The notes under the pieces: generated by a model
The model's input: the letters and a program-made list of their open reading frames with translations, nothing else
Databases searched by the model: none
What the model was told of the DNA's origin: nothing
Translations under genes and position numbers: made by a program
Origin: Corallochytrium limacisporum
Lineage: Eukaryota; Opisthokonta
Direction: 5' to 3'
Assembly: GCA_002811645.1 (NCBI GenBank)
Contig: PDIP01000003.1
Location: 71,939-135,938 of the forward strand
DNA length: 64,000 nucleotides
Shown here: positions 50,801-64,000 of the stretch, one piece after another
Layout: each line of letters begins with the position of its first letter
How positions within the stretch are numbered: the first letter of the stretch is position 1

Positions 50801-52643
50801 GTCATAGCATTAGAAGCACTGGAAAAAATAACCGACTGGCTAGCCGCGGTAATTGAACTGGTTTTCTAACGAAAGAGATTTTCGGTAACTGTATAGTGAG
50901 CGAATCAATGAGGTGTGGGGCACGCTTCGTAACGTCAATGACTAGGCCTTGGTCCTGTGTTGCAGGTCTGATGCTGACGATGCCACTGCACCTGACGGCA
51001 AGGCTCGGATGTGGTTCGGCGTCCGCCAGCTTCGGCCGATATGGTAGCCTGCGCCATACTATAAGTACTCTAACATAGTAGCTAAGGCAGCTCCATGCTA
51101 CAATTGGCATCGTCCCACGCATGTCCTCTAACAAGCCAACAAAATCTCTGTGACTGAAGAACAACCTAGTACCATGTGTTTGGGATGTTGTCCTCGGGAC
51201 CGCAGGTTTTGATGAGTCTGCGGACGTATTTGGGTGTGGGCTTTTATGGGTGCGGAAAGCACTTCGGCAGGCTTGACCGCACATCACCCACATATTACAA
51301 GAGAAGTTTTCATCAAGATCCCAAGCCCCTTGATAAACAGACTATCCACATGGCCCTGCAACGGAAACAGAGGCCACCTGGAATTGAATGGATGTCTCCG
51401 CAGCACTAAGCGACAAACATCGAGACCGCTAGGCAAGATAGATTAGATAGCTATTGTGGGCGTAGAAGGGAACGATAACAACTTTGGAAAAGAGGTAGGG
51501 CTAAGATAGATCAACAAAGCCTCAGTTACAGAATACATCACGCTGTCTGCTGATGATGCACTGGCCCAGTCCTTCAAACGGACTAAACATACAGTGTTTG
51601 GTTCAAAATCCGGCAACGCAGGGACGAAACGGTACAACTTCGTCGGCATCAAGCGGGGGAGAAAAAATGGCAGCTGGTCAAATGTCGTGCGCACAGAGCC
51701 ATAGTCAGCTGATGCTTGCATGCCTATTGTCTGTTTCGCGGCATCCGACCTTTACCCTGCATTTTAAATCATTCACTATTGGTTCCCAGAAAACAAGTTT
51801 CTTCAACGTCTGCGTTTGAATGTGTTCCTGACCGGAAGAAAGGGAAAACTCTCTTTGCAGTATATTAGAAATATAAGGAGCAATATCTTTTTTTCAATAT
51901 GGCGCACGGACCCGCGGTTTACTTTCTCACAAGGTGACTGAGGCAAACTAAACTAGCTCAGGCCATTTGATAGTTCAAGATGAAAATATAAGGTGCGCAA
52001 AATATGCTATTCTTCATGGAGCCCGTTGTCTACGTGTCGCTCATAACAAAAAAAACGAAACTTGCATTCCAACCCAGCTGCACGGGAGAGTACAAAACCC
52101 TCAAATCAAGTCAACAGTGTCTCTGGAAATGCCACATCAACACGGATGACGAGTGTCGGCGAGAATTGGAAACACTGTTTATCATGCGAAATACAAAAGT
52201 GTAAACGCCCACATGAGTAACCCCGGAGTTCTCATGATCTGCTGTTCTGCGATGCATTGCAAGCCAGGCAACCGACCGAGGTAAGCCATATGTCTGACAG
52301 TCTCCAGTTGGAGTTGCTCGAGACAGGTCTGATCTCGCATCCGCCAACGCTATGTGTCAGTAGAGGTTTGAATTATATGTATCGAAGACCAATGTTCGCC
52401 AACAAGCCATGTGCCTCTACCGAGTGTCTGGCCCAACCATCATCTTGCTTCCCCCGGAAATCCTTGCTTGCTCTGTGCCCGAACAATTATGCGGGATGAT
52501 TGCCGCACCGAAAGGGAAGGAAAGTGGATGTTGACGGGAAGCAAATAGAGGACGTGAAGTACCAAACTAAACCACGCTTTCCCACCAGAGCAAAAGGCAT
52601 GCGGTTGAGGATAGATCGCCCGGGAATTTTAAGAGCAAATGTG

Positions 52644-52665
52644 GTGTCCCCCCGAAAGGGGACAC
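52644..52665. repeat. perfect 8-bp hairpin
   Basis: GTGTCCCC and GGGGACAC are separated by CCGAAA. A stable hairpin in RNA or DNA. No gene nearby explains it. Confidence 0.8.
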
Positions 52666-53314
52666 GCAGTGCCGGTCCAAACCAGGGCGGTTGAAATCAA
52701 ATTTCTGCGTGGGTGGAAATGAGAAGCAACTGTTCAAGCAAAACACAAGAGCACCAAGATACCCGTTCGTTCTATTGAGGAGGTAAACACTCTAGTATAC
52801 CGGAGATTGATGCATCAGCAGTTCCTGAAATTGTCGTCTACCGTTCTTGTAGACATTGCTGGAGTTCGGAAACGCCAACTGTGACGAGACTGAGACAGCT
52901 GTGGTGTGACCGATTAGAGAAAACTTGTTTACAAATACAGCTCAATCAAGTCCGATCCCTTTCGCTTGTCCCCTTTTCTATTCCTTCGCAGACGAAAAAG
53001 AATTCTATGAGAAGGTTTGGAACGCAGAGCAGAGAGAGCAGCTTTCCCTCGTCCGGCGGTCAGTCTTCCACTGGTCCGGAGTATGACGCCTCCTCATCGT
53101 CAACGAGAGGAACGGCAGTCCAAGTTGGCTGCGGCTGCCATCGCTCGCACTTTCCACCCACGTCACTATGAAGCCCGACCCCCCGAGGAGGGAGGGTAAG
53201 TGGGACGAAGGAGTTGCAAAAATTATGGTCAGATTGTTCCTTGTGTTTGCTTGCCTCCTCTCGCTCCCTGCTTTTCGCTCACTATGGCTATACACTGTCC
53301 AAATAAAAATACAA

Positions 53315-53340
53315 CCCCCCCGGATCCAAACATAGGGGGG
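53315..53340. repeat. C7/G6 inverted pair with 13-base spacer
   Basis: A C run (53315-53321) and a G run (53335-53340) can pair across the spacer GGATCCAAACATA. It belongs to the same class of C/G elements found elsewhere in the window. Confidence 0.5.
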
Positions 53341-56300
53341 CGGGGGAGAGGACCGAAGTCTCTGGTCTAGTGCTTGACGGATGCTTATGTGACATGCTAA
53401 ACTCGAATAAGATCAAGGTAGCCCGTACAGTTCGTCCCAAGCGGGTGCCTGCTCATGGGGTTCGTATGGGAACCGTGTCATCTTCACTACAGAGAAGTAG
53501 AGAAGATCTGAGGGTCGGTCCCCAATGGACGAAAAGTCCTCCTTAACGGAGAACACGGAGGTGTAACAAAGATGAAACAGAAGAAGGAGGCATTCCTTCA
53601 GACTGCCCGACACATTACAACTTGGGAAAATACAACCGTTTACGGGGGTGAACATACTCAGAAGAGGTTAAGGGTCGTAGCTGGCCTACCGGCCCCCTGG
53701 TATATGTTCGCAGAGTCTACACCGCAAGAGAAGGCATTCAAATTAGGAAGATGAGCCGCTCAAAAGGGAGTGCAACCGGGGAATGTAGACGTAACTGAAA
53801 GCAGTCCCCCGAGCATCTATAGCGCGAATATAGGGCTGGCCCAATGACCCCGGAAGCTCCCACTTCCTCGAGCATGCGAAAGTCCCGCCCGCAGGGGGGG
53901 GGAGAGGGGGAAAGGGGAGTGAGGTATCCTCACCAGCTCTACATCCGCCTCCTGCTCAAACAGCACCTGTCACCTGTCCATGTACTCTGCCGGTTATACG
54001 AACACCGTCTTCTGTCCCGTATTCTTCGCAATTGGTGTACGACACTTAGTTCCAGCGGCCCTCTCAGTTACTGCCACTAGCAACTAAGACGATCGAAGGA
54101 TTATCTAGCAAAGCAGTTCCACAGACATTACATAGAAATTTACCACATCCCGCAGAGATGAACTTACTAGTGCGCGAAAGTGTTCCCAACGTAAGCATAC
54201 AAATCAACAGAACGACACCTTGCCTCTACTTCACACGTTCTCACTGAACGGAATTAGTGGGACCGCAATACTATCATTTTCGAAGATAAACTACTCAAAA
54301 CGAAGGTTCGGAAGAAGTGGGAATGAGGTGGGAGAAGCGGAGGAAAACCCCTCGGTCATACACCACTGCCAGGTTGGCTTGCGGGAACCTTGTATTCCTC
54401 TACTAGATCTGTCTAGATCGAAAGGGACTGTTCATTATCGGATGCTCGTCTCTGAAAGTGTCAAGAAAGAATGACAGAGATGAATACAATCACAAAAAGT
54501 CTCGCTGAGCGCTCCATTCTTAGACGAGCTGTTGAGTGCCTCACAAGAGTCTCACGCAGGGGAACCGCCACGAACTGCGAACCACGGGTACAGGGTTACA
54601 TCGCAGAGCAACGGAAAACTGTTTTGGGCGCTCCGTTCCGCAACACCCAACCCCGATAGATGGACTAAGTTTCTCAGCAAGTCCGTTACTTGAAACATAT
54701 ACCAAGCAGGGGAAAGTAGCTTTTTGGAAACAATTCCGCGATGGAATCTGATTCTTCATATATCTGTTTTATACATAAATCCCGGAAACAGTCACTTCTA
54801 ATACTTGATGTTCCCTCTCCCATCTCACCTGTGGTTTAGGCATGCGGAGAAAAGAATATTTCTCACTGAGCATAAGGTCCGTAATTCGTTCCTATGTGGC
54901 ATGCAACAGTGAATATCGGACATCCACCGGCGACTAGAACGGTTGTGTACATTCAGTCAATGAACGGCATGTACGATGGGCCCATCGTTTGTTTTCCATC
55001 CATCCCCGTGTGTCACCTTTGATCTCGGCGTCTTTTCACAGGCGTCAGCTTCAATGCAGCAATTGTGTCCACCGAACGAGGAAGGAAGCATAACTGTGGG
55101 TGTGTCTCTTTGGTATGAACTGTTTACCGAAGGATTGAATTTATGGAGTTGAAGCGTTGTGTCAGACGGAGAAAACTTCAGAGCGAAAGAAAGGTAAACC
55201 AACATCTTAGGTACTCGCGACAACCCCAATCCCTCCAATGAAGACAGTTTCGAGGGTACCGACAAAAGTCCTTAAGGTCACGTATTGTACAAACCCACTT
55301 TGTTGGCAAAGCGCCATTGTACATCAATGCAACAAGCCTTTTCTGTTGCACTTCTCGTCGTTCCGAAACCAGTCTTTATCCATAGTAAACATGCACTTCG
55401 GCATTAGTACAATAGTGAAGTATATCATCCTATTCTCGTGTCTGTCAGTTGATATTTTAGCAGTAAGACGAGTATCAAACAATACAATACAACAACAATT
55501 AAAAAAATGCCGCAGAGAGGGGTTCGAAGGGTCATCCACACATGTCGTCGCCGGGTATGTAGGAATGGGCCGGTGATGTTCTTGCTCTGCATATAGAGGA
55601 ATCTTAAGTGAAGCAGACATGCTGCATCCATTACACGCACGTAGCCACGCTTCGGGCATGCGGTGGTTCTTGCGACTGTCAGTTTTGTGTCCGTTCGGGC
55701 TTTGTGATTCGATATCTTCTTTCGCTCCGCTGTGGATTACGGACTAGAGTGTGTTCTCACTTCAATTACACCGACCTGCCTTTTTTGCAAGGTACACCGG
55801 TTGTAAGGTTCGATATTCAGCACTGCAATGCATAGCAATAAGTGTTCTATCGAATGCATATGGACAAAGAATCTGTTGATGATGAAGTCAGATAGAAATC
55901 ACCGTAAGGTCCGGCGATCAAATATACCGCGGTTACCTCGGTGTTGAGAATTCGCATATGTCTACAAAGGTATTGAACACTACGTCGCTACGTTTAGTTC
56001 TGCTCGGTTAAGTAGTGTCCCATGACGAAATTGGTACAGTCTGTGTGTCGAATTGTTCAATAAAACAATAGAATGCTAAGGAATTAAGCTTAAGGATGCT
56101 AACCAAACCGGACTAAAACTGAGAATCTTCGCGATCCCAAACTGTCCCAATTCTTCTGAGCGATGAACCTGTGATAAAACTTGCATGTTGGCTGTGTTGT
56201 TTGTGTTGTTTCAGTTATATTTGTCCGTTGCGATGGTAAACCCTTGGGGAACTGCATGTATCATTGTCTTCCCATCGCTAGACTCTCACTTGTGCCCTGT

Positions 56301-59300
56301 AGTTGATGATTCCCATAAACACACTCCCGAAATATGTTGACTAGATCATGGCTTGGTTCCGCGTGCCCTGGTTTTGAGCTATGCAGCACTGTGTTGCGGC
56401 AACTTGTGCTAACCCGAAATCATCGGGTTGGCAATGAATTCACTGAGAGCACCCAAAGTCCACTAGTCAGCAGCAAATGCATGTGTTCTCAGGGACATAT
56501 GAGGAGTTTTCTGGGAGGGACATCGATTTTGAGGTGTCCAAGCGCATCTCCAACTGTTACACAATCATTGTTCAATAGTTTGCAGATGAGAACCGGAGCC
56601 CGTTTTCTGCTCGCACATTGTTCATGTTGTTTCTATGCGAAATGCATTAACCATCAAGGCAGATGACTTTCTTTCACACAAGCTGCATAGTCATTCGAAA
56701 TTCATGCACATTGTGTTCGTGCAAACGTCGCATGAAAACTTTTATGGTTCGCTTCCAGTTTCGTTCTCTAATTTCTACTTCTTCCCGCGAATATTTTTTA
56801 AGGCTCCCTGTGAGCCATTTTCATTAACAGAAGCAAATAGCGATTCACTCCGGTACTTTCTTCCCTGGTTGTCGTTTTCTGTTGGTCACTGCGAAACCCA
56901 ACCACAGACCGCGTTCCCTTCCCATTCGTCTTAGTGTTGCGGTCGCTTATGCAAACCTGAAAGCAAGGTACACATTGAATAAACATTGACAGTAATCTTT
57001 GACACCAGTGTCCCTTATTGGATGCACGAGATACCTTAACACTGTGGTTGTTTTCGAACAAAACCAGCATATCTATGTCGTGATGATTCTGCATTTATTT
57101 ACCATCACAACTCGTTGGGTTTTTCTTCATTAATTCTTCTTACCTCTCCTTAACTTCTCTTTTGCGTTTCAGGGAAGCAGCGAGCCAGCCAGAGAAAACC
57201 CCCATCAGAACCGGGCGGCTGTTGTGGTTTTCTACACCAGCGCGCACGCTCTGCGTCTGAGAATGAGTTACGTACACATCACTACAACAGTTTGGGACAC
57301 CGCCCCCCGCCCCCCTTCTTCTGACCGTTCCCATTTTACCTCTGCATAATTATGTCTGCATCCCATGTCTTCAATGAAATGGTCCGTGAGCCGGTGACCA
57401 CTGAGTACAATCTCACACAAAGCATATCGAATGGAACAGCGCAAAAAGAATTTTAGAAAAAAAAACACACACTTATCGACAGTCTCTAGGTTACATACGG
57501 TTTCATCTACAAACCAACCGCGCTCGGGGATGAGCCCGCAGAAAGCCGTGAGCGTGCCGAGTACTAATGAAGGGATGAAGTATCTCCATTTGTTCTATTT
57601 CAAGAGTATTACACTTCCCCCCACCCCTTCTTATCTCGATGCACAAACTACAAATTCCAGTGTCTATCTGCCCCTCCCACTTCATCACTCCTATCTATCA
57701 CTGGTGTCGGATTGGCTTGTTTTGTTGGCTAAACTCAACGAGTTCAAAATTACGAATGCAAGGGTTAGAATAGAAACAGAAAACAACCGTTGCTTTTTGC
57801 CACCTTCATTACGTACACAACCCTCGTACAAATCCAGTGTCACTCTGCTCTCTTCATTCTCCTGTCTCAAGTACCAACGAACTGTTGCGAGACTGATTTT
57901 GTTAACTGTTTCAACAAAGAGGGGGGCGGACCCGTTCCCCTGTCTACACTTGCATACATATGCAACTGTATCCAAGGCTTCAAAACGTGAAGTGTCCAAC
58001 ACAAACTTGATGGAGAGCAGCTTTCTCGTCATGTGTTTCCTGGCTTGAGCTCATGTGGATACCGGGACATGTTTGAGGGTCTTGGTCTTCATATTTTCAT
58101 GGTGTAGAAGTATCTAATATTCATGATCTGTTCATAGATGTCGTGAATGCCCATTCATACATGCTACCCGTGAAGGAACTCTAGTGCTTTCATAGATGTG
58201 AAGTTGAAGTCAGTTTCAATGCTCTCAATTTTATCCAAGACCAACCCTAAAGTGAAAGCATCCAGTGTGTTATGACCTAGAGGGTGGTGGTCATTACACC
58301 CAAATTTGACTAAGACTATTTAAAGTTCAAAATACACATTTAGACAGACTCACATTGACAAATGTCAGTGCTACGTCCGCAGCGACCCTCGATTGTTGAG
58401 AATGAATAAGGCATCTCGGAGTAAATCAACTAAGACTTACCAAGTCCGATGGATATAATAAGTCTGCGAGGTTGCACTAGGAGATGATAGAGGAAGAATA
58501 CAATGCATAATGAATATTTTGACCCGTAACATTCCGTGGCAGAGTATGTGTCTTTTGGTCATGAACTTTGTGGGCAATTTCAATGGACAGATGAATCGTT
58601 TCCTTCTAATGATCCTGCTTCTTTCATCACTTTCCCTCTCTTGCTTGTTTGACACAGTGGTATGTATAATGATCAAGAGAGAATGGTGTACTCACCGGCA
58701 AACTTTGCACCCTGCCGCTCCCACCGTAATTACACTGTCCCAAGCAACAATAACAATACTTTTTAGATAGAAGTAAACAAAAATCGTTGTAGTCACAGCT
58801 TTTTTGATAGCTGTAATAAACCCACCAGCACATCCACAACCACCACAACCCCGTCCAATTCACCCCCCCCGCCCCATGGGAGTCGAACATCAACTGGAAT
58901 CATTTCACATTGGTGATTCCAGAATGTGAATAGTTGAAAGTCGCTGAGGTCGAACCCGCCCAATTTCTTACGAACGGGCTTCAGTATATGTGGTATTGTG
59001 TGCTACAGAGAATTTGAGAGTTGTCCAGGTTGGGAGGGTGGGGAACCTCGCCCATCTTAGCCGGCGGCAAAGGAGATACGACTTTAACGACTGAAGAGAA
59101 AGGAAACCTCCCTTCCAAACCGGCCATCAACCGTTTGGAACTTTGCGGAAATGCACCACAGAAAAACTTCACTCTCTTCAACCCAAATTCCTGACCGTGA
59201 GGACTGGCGCAATCGCCACGAGCAGAAGACGACGCATTCTCTATTGAACTGCATGGGAAAAGGACGCGGGCCGTTTTGAGGCCCGCAGTGAAGCAATGAA

Positions 59301-59622
59301 GAAAAACATGATCGAATTCGGAGGCACGGGTGGGTGAAGATCAGTACGGCCAGGCCCTTCTCTTGTGCTCGTCCTCTATTGTGACGCACCCGTGTGCTGG
59401 TGCTGCTAATGGCAATCAAAAACCCATGAGGTTGTCGGTACTGTCACAACAACGGACTACCGAAGCACACTTGGGTCGAGACAGTGCCCGAGACAGCACA
59501 GCCGATTGAGGGCGCATTGAAACGTTGCTCTCGAACCTATTCCATACACAGGGTTGGAAACAGACCTCACTGTTGTGCTTACTCATATCATCATTAGGAG
59601 TTCCTTATACTGCACCATAGTG

Positions 59623-59639
59623 TGCCTATACTATAGGCA
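59623..59639. repeat. 17-base palindrome
   Basis: TGCCTATA and TATAGGCA are separated by one C. A two-fold symmetric site, possibly protein-binding; no context supports a function. Confidence 0.6.
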
Positions 59640-62600
59640 TGGAGTGCGCTCGCGCACACGATACCCTAAAGCCGGTGCCATGGGTTCACCTCACTGTCCA
59701 TGGTTTCTGCTACTCCATCTGCCGTCAGCACAGCATCAACAGTAGTGCACACTTTGATTGACAACAAGCTCAAATTTATCCGCTTGTACCCACCACCACC
59801 ACTACAGACAACAACACGAGTATTCCGGTATCCAAAACAAGCGTCATCATTCCTCATCATCGTGGCGGCCCGTCCCCACCGTCACTATAAATCACAGCAC
59901 AGTACAACACTGACCGAGAGCAAGTTCGCCATGAGCCATTCACCTAGCAAGTGACTATATGGAGAACCATTGTGACCGATTTCCATGTGACACTGTGAAC
60001 AACAATAGAGCATGCTCAGTGTGAGAGGAATCACGAGGATTTCGAGCACGTAGCCCAGCTCAGCAATGTGTTAGGATGGGCGCTTCGTGCTGTTCCGTTA
60101 AACACGAATTTGCGTTGCACATAGTGGATAATGCTATACCCAGTATGGTATGGTACCATTTAGCGGTGATGTGGGTTCGTGATGTGAGTAGGGTTCGGGC
60201 TATTTGCAATCATTCCCTATGATCACACACATTTGCGGAGACACACACAGTAGCGGACAGCCCAGAGGTTTTGGGTGCGAATCCCAGACCGCTCACACTA
60301 CTGGCGTACAGTCTATAATGTCGCGAATTGCGCGACCGGCCCAATCGAATCCTAACCATATTACTACGCTGCCCGGTACGCTACTGAGGAGAAGGTTTGG
60401 AATGAGAGAAGACGAAATTTCCACCGGAAGTAAAGAAACTGGAGAAAAAAGTGTGGGTGGGCGAGAGTGTGCAGGTGCGCAATAGCACCGCTTGCTCCTG
60501 CTCGCTCGCACAAGAAAATTCTGAAACTACTTCACATAACATACTAAGGGCGGTGTGCCCACAGAAGTTACTGGCATTCTTGTGCTTCTCCAAGCGCCGA
60601 ATAGGTGTGTTCTTCTCAGTTTAAGAGGCAAGTTCTGGGTGTGCGTCCTTACCCGGTGATAATTTCATACTAAGGGTATTGAGGGTATTTTGCAAGCTGA
60701 TCTGACATCAAATCCCCACAGGTACCAAAAAGCACTGTTGTTATTGTTCGAAATTTCCTGGTCTGTCTTTTTCTGCAACTCCAAATGTACAACATCCGCA
60801 CCTGACAGTTGATCTGTGCAAGTGGAGCTGAAGAAAAAACGCCGAAACGGCAAGGAGCGGACAGCAAGCCAGCAAGATTTTTATGCGCGTGGTTATGTTG
60901 GGGCTTACCCTATACTAAACATAGTCTTTGGAAAATGAAAAAAAAATGAACAGCTCCAACAATGGGAATGTGCTCTGGGAGAAGAAAAAAATTAGTATCG
61001 GAGAGGCATAGCGCGACCTCGTGGTTGATTTTTTTCGCCCTTTTAAAGCTCTGAGCTTGAATCCTTAATATTAAAAAAATAGCAAAGAGAAAATAAATAC
61101 CGAGGGAGAAAAACTATAGAAACCGCAAAGACGAAGAAAAAGATAAAGCCTTGAGCGCGCGCATCTTTACAGCACATCCACTGCGGATCGAAATCCCAAT
61201 GCTGACTCTATCCTTGAATTTTCCAATTTTCTTAACAGATATTGCAGGGGGTGCTGCAGTTTCTCGTTGTCTTCCGTGTGCATGTGCGTCGTGGATGGGC
61301 CAGACAATGACCTCAAAAAAAAAGGAACGCCCAGAAAGCACAGCCACACCCTTCAGCCATATCTCTCCTCTTTTGGGAGACTTTGATAGATTTCTATAGT
61401 AAAATGGACGGTGACGAAGTCAATAAACAAAGGACGCGGGGACAAGACGACTGAGTATATGGGACACAGTACCGGAGGGTTCACCCCGTGGGCTGGTGGT
61501 CCGACCAATGTCAGGAAGGAGAAGAAAGCGCGCCGACTTTTTTTTCCCCCTCTTGTCCCTCTCTTCAACCCGCAGAGTACCTAGTGGATCCGGAATCTCA
61601 GCCATAATATCAACCTCCCGCCAATCTTATTTGCCTACACCCGACGGAGATGGGAGGGATGAGAGAGTGACGACAATGAGAGCACCTCGAGCATGCCGTC
61701 AGACACTCTCTGCCACAAATAACCGCCGGATACCCTTCTTCACACAGTTCCCGCACAGCGAGGCGTCCCGCTTCGACGCACCACTACGCCCATCCACTCG
61801 ACATCTAGGGCTGATCCAAACCATTAACCACGGGTTATGACACCCACACTGCTGGCTGCAACGTTTATCGACCATCAACTTCATGTCCTGCATGCACAGA
61901 GCTCAATAGATCATTTTTTCAATGATGATAGGTGTACCCAGACATGCAGCGGATCAGCAGATAGAGCGATGTACCACAGTAGTGACTGTTTGGGGGTTCT
62001 GAATCACAGTGTCGGTGACCACTCGGAGGCAAATCCATAGTCACATGCATAAAGCGTAGTGCAGGCCATCGGGCCTGCCACGCGAGCAAGAGCAACTGTC
62101 ATCGTCGACACACAGTGGAAAAACCCAAAAGAGCTGGGACTGTCAGAGTTCCTGTCCCGTTCCTTAAAGGCCACACTCGAGTGCGCGCAGGTTCTTCATT
62201 GCCCTGCCGTTGACCACCAAACTCTCCCTAGCGCCGGTTTCTTCGCCAACCGTCAATAAAATTTCTTCATACATTGAAGCGCCATCTTCTGCTCACTCGT
62301 CCTAATCTGTTTAACAGCGCAACCTCTTGAAACAGTGTATACTGAAACGAGTCGTTGCCCTGTCACTCGCTCCATGCACTCTCCTCCTGCAATAATTTTT
62401 TTCTTCAAAGTTTCGTTCCCGCCCACGGAGACTATCCTCCTAATACTTACTCTGCGTTCGTTTTCTCTTTTCCTCATGGCGGTCTCTCCACTGTGAGTGC
62501 TGCGGTATATTTTCTTTTCTTCTTTTTCATTTGTTCTCATTATTTTCACATTTTCTAAACCCAGCAGATACCCCGTCACACCACCACGCCCTTTCCTTTG

Positions 62601-63790
62601 CTCCCATCCATCAGCTGAACCACACACAAGTACACCCCTTATTGCTGGCCCTACCCGTCGGAAGAATTCATTTCAAACTTAATGTACTGAGAAGTCTCGT
62701 GCTTATATTAGGTGGAAATAAATTATGTTGTCCATTTTTGTGAGGGTTTCCGGCAGGTGTGCTGCACCACTCCTGATGTGGGAGCAGTTTGCTGCGTGCT
62801 TTTGTTTCTATTTGCGTAAAATCCCCCACTCCCCTTTGCTGTAATCCAATTGCCTTTGCCATAAATTAAGTATGAAACTGACCGAAACAATTGAGACAGA
62901 TGACGCAAAGACGTACGGTCCGCGCCCGGAAACAGTAAACCTTTTTCGAAAGAAAAGGGTGAACAAGTACCTTTAAAAGTGGATGCATCAGAGCCCCACC
63001 TCTGAACTCAGCCCGGGCAGTGTCTCGAATTTTTTCTATAGAATTTATGTGGAATTTCTTTTCCGCACTAGCTAGGCCGTGCCTTCTTAGCTCCTTTTAA
63101 GTCTCCGTGAGTGTCTGGACACCGTGCTCTGTCCCTCTCTCAGTGGTCGCCATCAGACCCAACCCTCTCCCACCCCCAGAAACCCCTGAACTTCAAGACT
63201 GCATGTTCCTCAAAATTCTAACCGTGAAAATATGCAAGGAGAAGACGAATAGAAGTTGTATATGAAACACGGCAGTAAGGGAAACAAGGAGTACGTCCTA
63301 ACTGTCACAATGTGATTTTTCTACCGTTTTCTTTCCCCCTCCCTCTTGACTCTCCCTTTCCCCCCTTCTTGCGCCTAAGCTTGGAGATCACCACCACCAG
63401 CTCCGCCTTGAACTCCTCCCTTTGCCGAAGAGTTTTCCGAGCCTTCTCATTAACTATGTCCAATGAACTGTAATATTGACGAAGGGTAGGGAGTGGGTGT
63501 GGGATCTCTGCATGACTGTATCCCTGTGGTTAGTTGGTGAGGCGGTGGGATTAGGTGTCTAGTGTGGTAGAATGTTAAGGAGGATGGAGAGAGGGATGAA
63601 AGGAAGGGAGTAAGAGACGACAAAAGTTGATGAATTTCGAACTCCCTCCCCCCATTTCTTATTTTCTGTGAGGAAAAAGTCACCGGTCTTTTTACGGGGA
63701 TACGATACCGGGGAACCTGCTCAAATCAGAAGGACGACAGAAACAAAATGACAAAGGCGAAAGGGAGGGGAGGAGGAGGAAGGGGGGGGA

Positions 63791-63825
63791 AGCTGCATCA
63801 TCCGTCTGCAGCTGCATCATCCGTC
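63791..63825. repeat. 16-base tandem duplication
   Basis: AGCTGCATCATCCGTC occurs twice, 19 bases apart. A local duplication with no gene nearby. Confidence 0.75.
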
Positions 63826-64000
63826 GCCCGCCACCCACCCCCCCTTCTCCCCGAACCCCGCGTTTCTTGTTGTGGTTGACTCTGTCTGAGTAAGCGGGAG
63901 GGTGGCCTCCCTTGTGCGCTGTGGGTCTGATCTCGCTTTCCCCTCTCCCCCTCTTTTTTTCCTGCTTTCCCCCCCTTTCCCCCTCTTGTTTGGGGTCCCG

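Larger units (their letters stand above)
47063..64000. other. 17-kb region with no recognisable gene
   Basis: I see no coding region of a known family, no tRNA, no rRNA and no complete mobile element. The longest open frames (207 codons at 47195-47818 and 205 codons at 57431-58048, both plus) have no recognised domain. A 161-codon minus-strand frame at 48445-48930 is also unmatched. Structural elements noted: a 27-base palindrome (47787-47813), a GTC repeat (49756-49770), a hairpin (52644-52665), a C7/G6 inverted pair (53315-53340), a 17-base palindrome (59623-59639), a tRNA T-arm-like hairpin (60248-60303) and a tandem duplication (63791-63825). The region may carry long non-coding transcripts or decayed sequence. 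Confidence 0.45.

Noticed and set aside
57431-58048. 205-codon plus-strand open frame
   Set aside because: Ser/Thr/Leu-rich, no domain, in an AT-richer desert, with an overlapping open frame on the other strand; not enough to call a gene.
60248-60303. tRNA-like hairpin with T-arm TTGGG-TGCGAAT-CCCAG
   Set aside because: Outer stems pair, but there is no D-arm or anticodon arm and the length is too short. At best a tRNA fragment or SINE remnant.

Overview
The window looks like nuclear DNA from a unicellular eukaryote close to animals and fungi. Sixteen protein genes can be supported and every one reads as a single uninterrupted frame, so the genome is intron-poor. Gene content points to an opisthokont, probably a holozoan: an SREBP-type membrane-bound transcription factor, a DCP1 with an animal-type C-terminal trimerisation segment, CPT2, a COX10 close to the animal form, and a thrombospondin type 3 repeat membrane protein. 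An intron-poor lineage such as Corallochytrium would fit in gene density, but I cannot prove a species from sequence alone.

Layout. 0.9-7.3 kb: SEY1-type ER fusion GTPase (+), a ubiquitin-binding/SANT/U-box protein (+) and the mitochondrial phosphate carrier (-). 7.3-11.7 kb: GC-rich, low-complexity non-coding DNA with a 210-base assembly gap. 11.7-24 kb: ATP synthase gamma (+), a two-PDZ protein (-), a small membrane protein (+), DCP1 (-), an ATG14-like autophagy protein (+), CPT2 (-) and COX10 (+). 25.9-28.4 kb: the thrombospondin-repeat membrane protein (+). 28.4-36 kb: gene-poor. 36-47 kb: SREBP-like factor (+), a 2-oxoglutarate/Fe(II) oxygenase (-), an F-box/LRR protein (+), an Old Yellow Enzyme (-) and a SAM methyltransferase (+). 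47-64 kb: about 17 kb with no recognisable gene.

Twelve of the 16 genes form six tail-to-tail pairs separated by only 126-462 bases, and every minus-strand gene is the second member of such a pair. The transcripts of partners probably overlap at their 3' ends. Four genes serve mitochondrial energy metabolism (phosphate import, F1 ATPase, fatty acid import, heme A synthesis), but they do not form an obvious operon-like unit.

The most interesting genes are the SREBP-like factor, which keeps the SREBP membrane topology and candidate cleavage sites but has a changed DNA-binding region; the thrombospondin-repeat protein, whose cytoplasmic tail carries phosphotyrosine-like motifs; and the UIM/SANT/U-box protein. 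No tRNA, rRNA, CRISPR array or intact mobile element was found.
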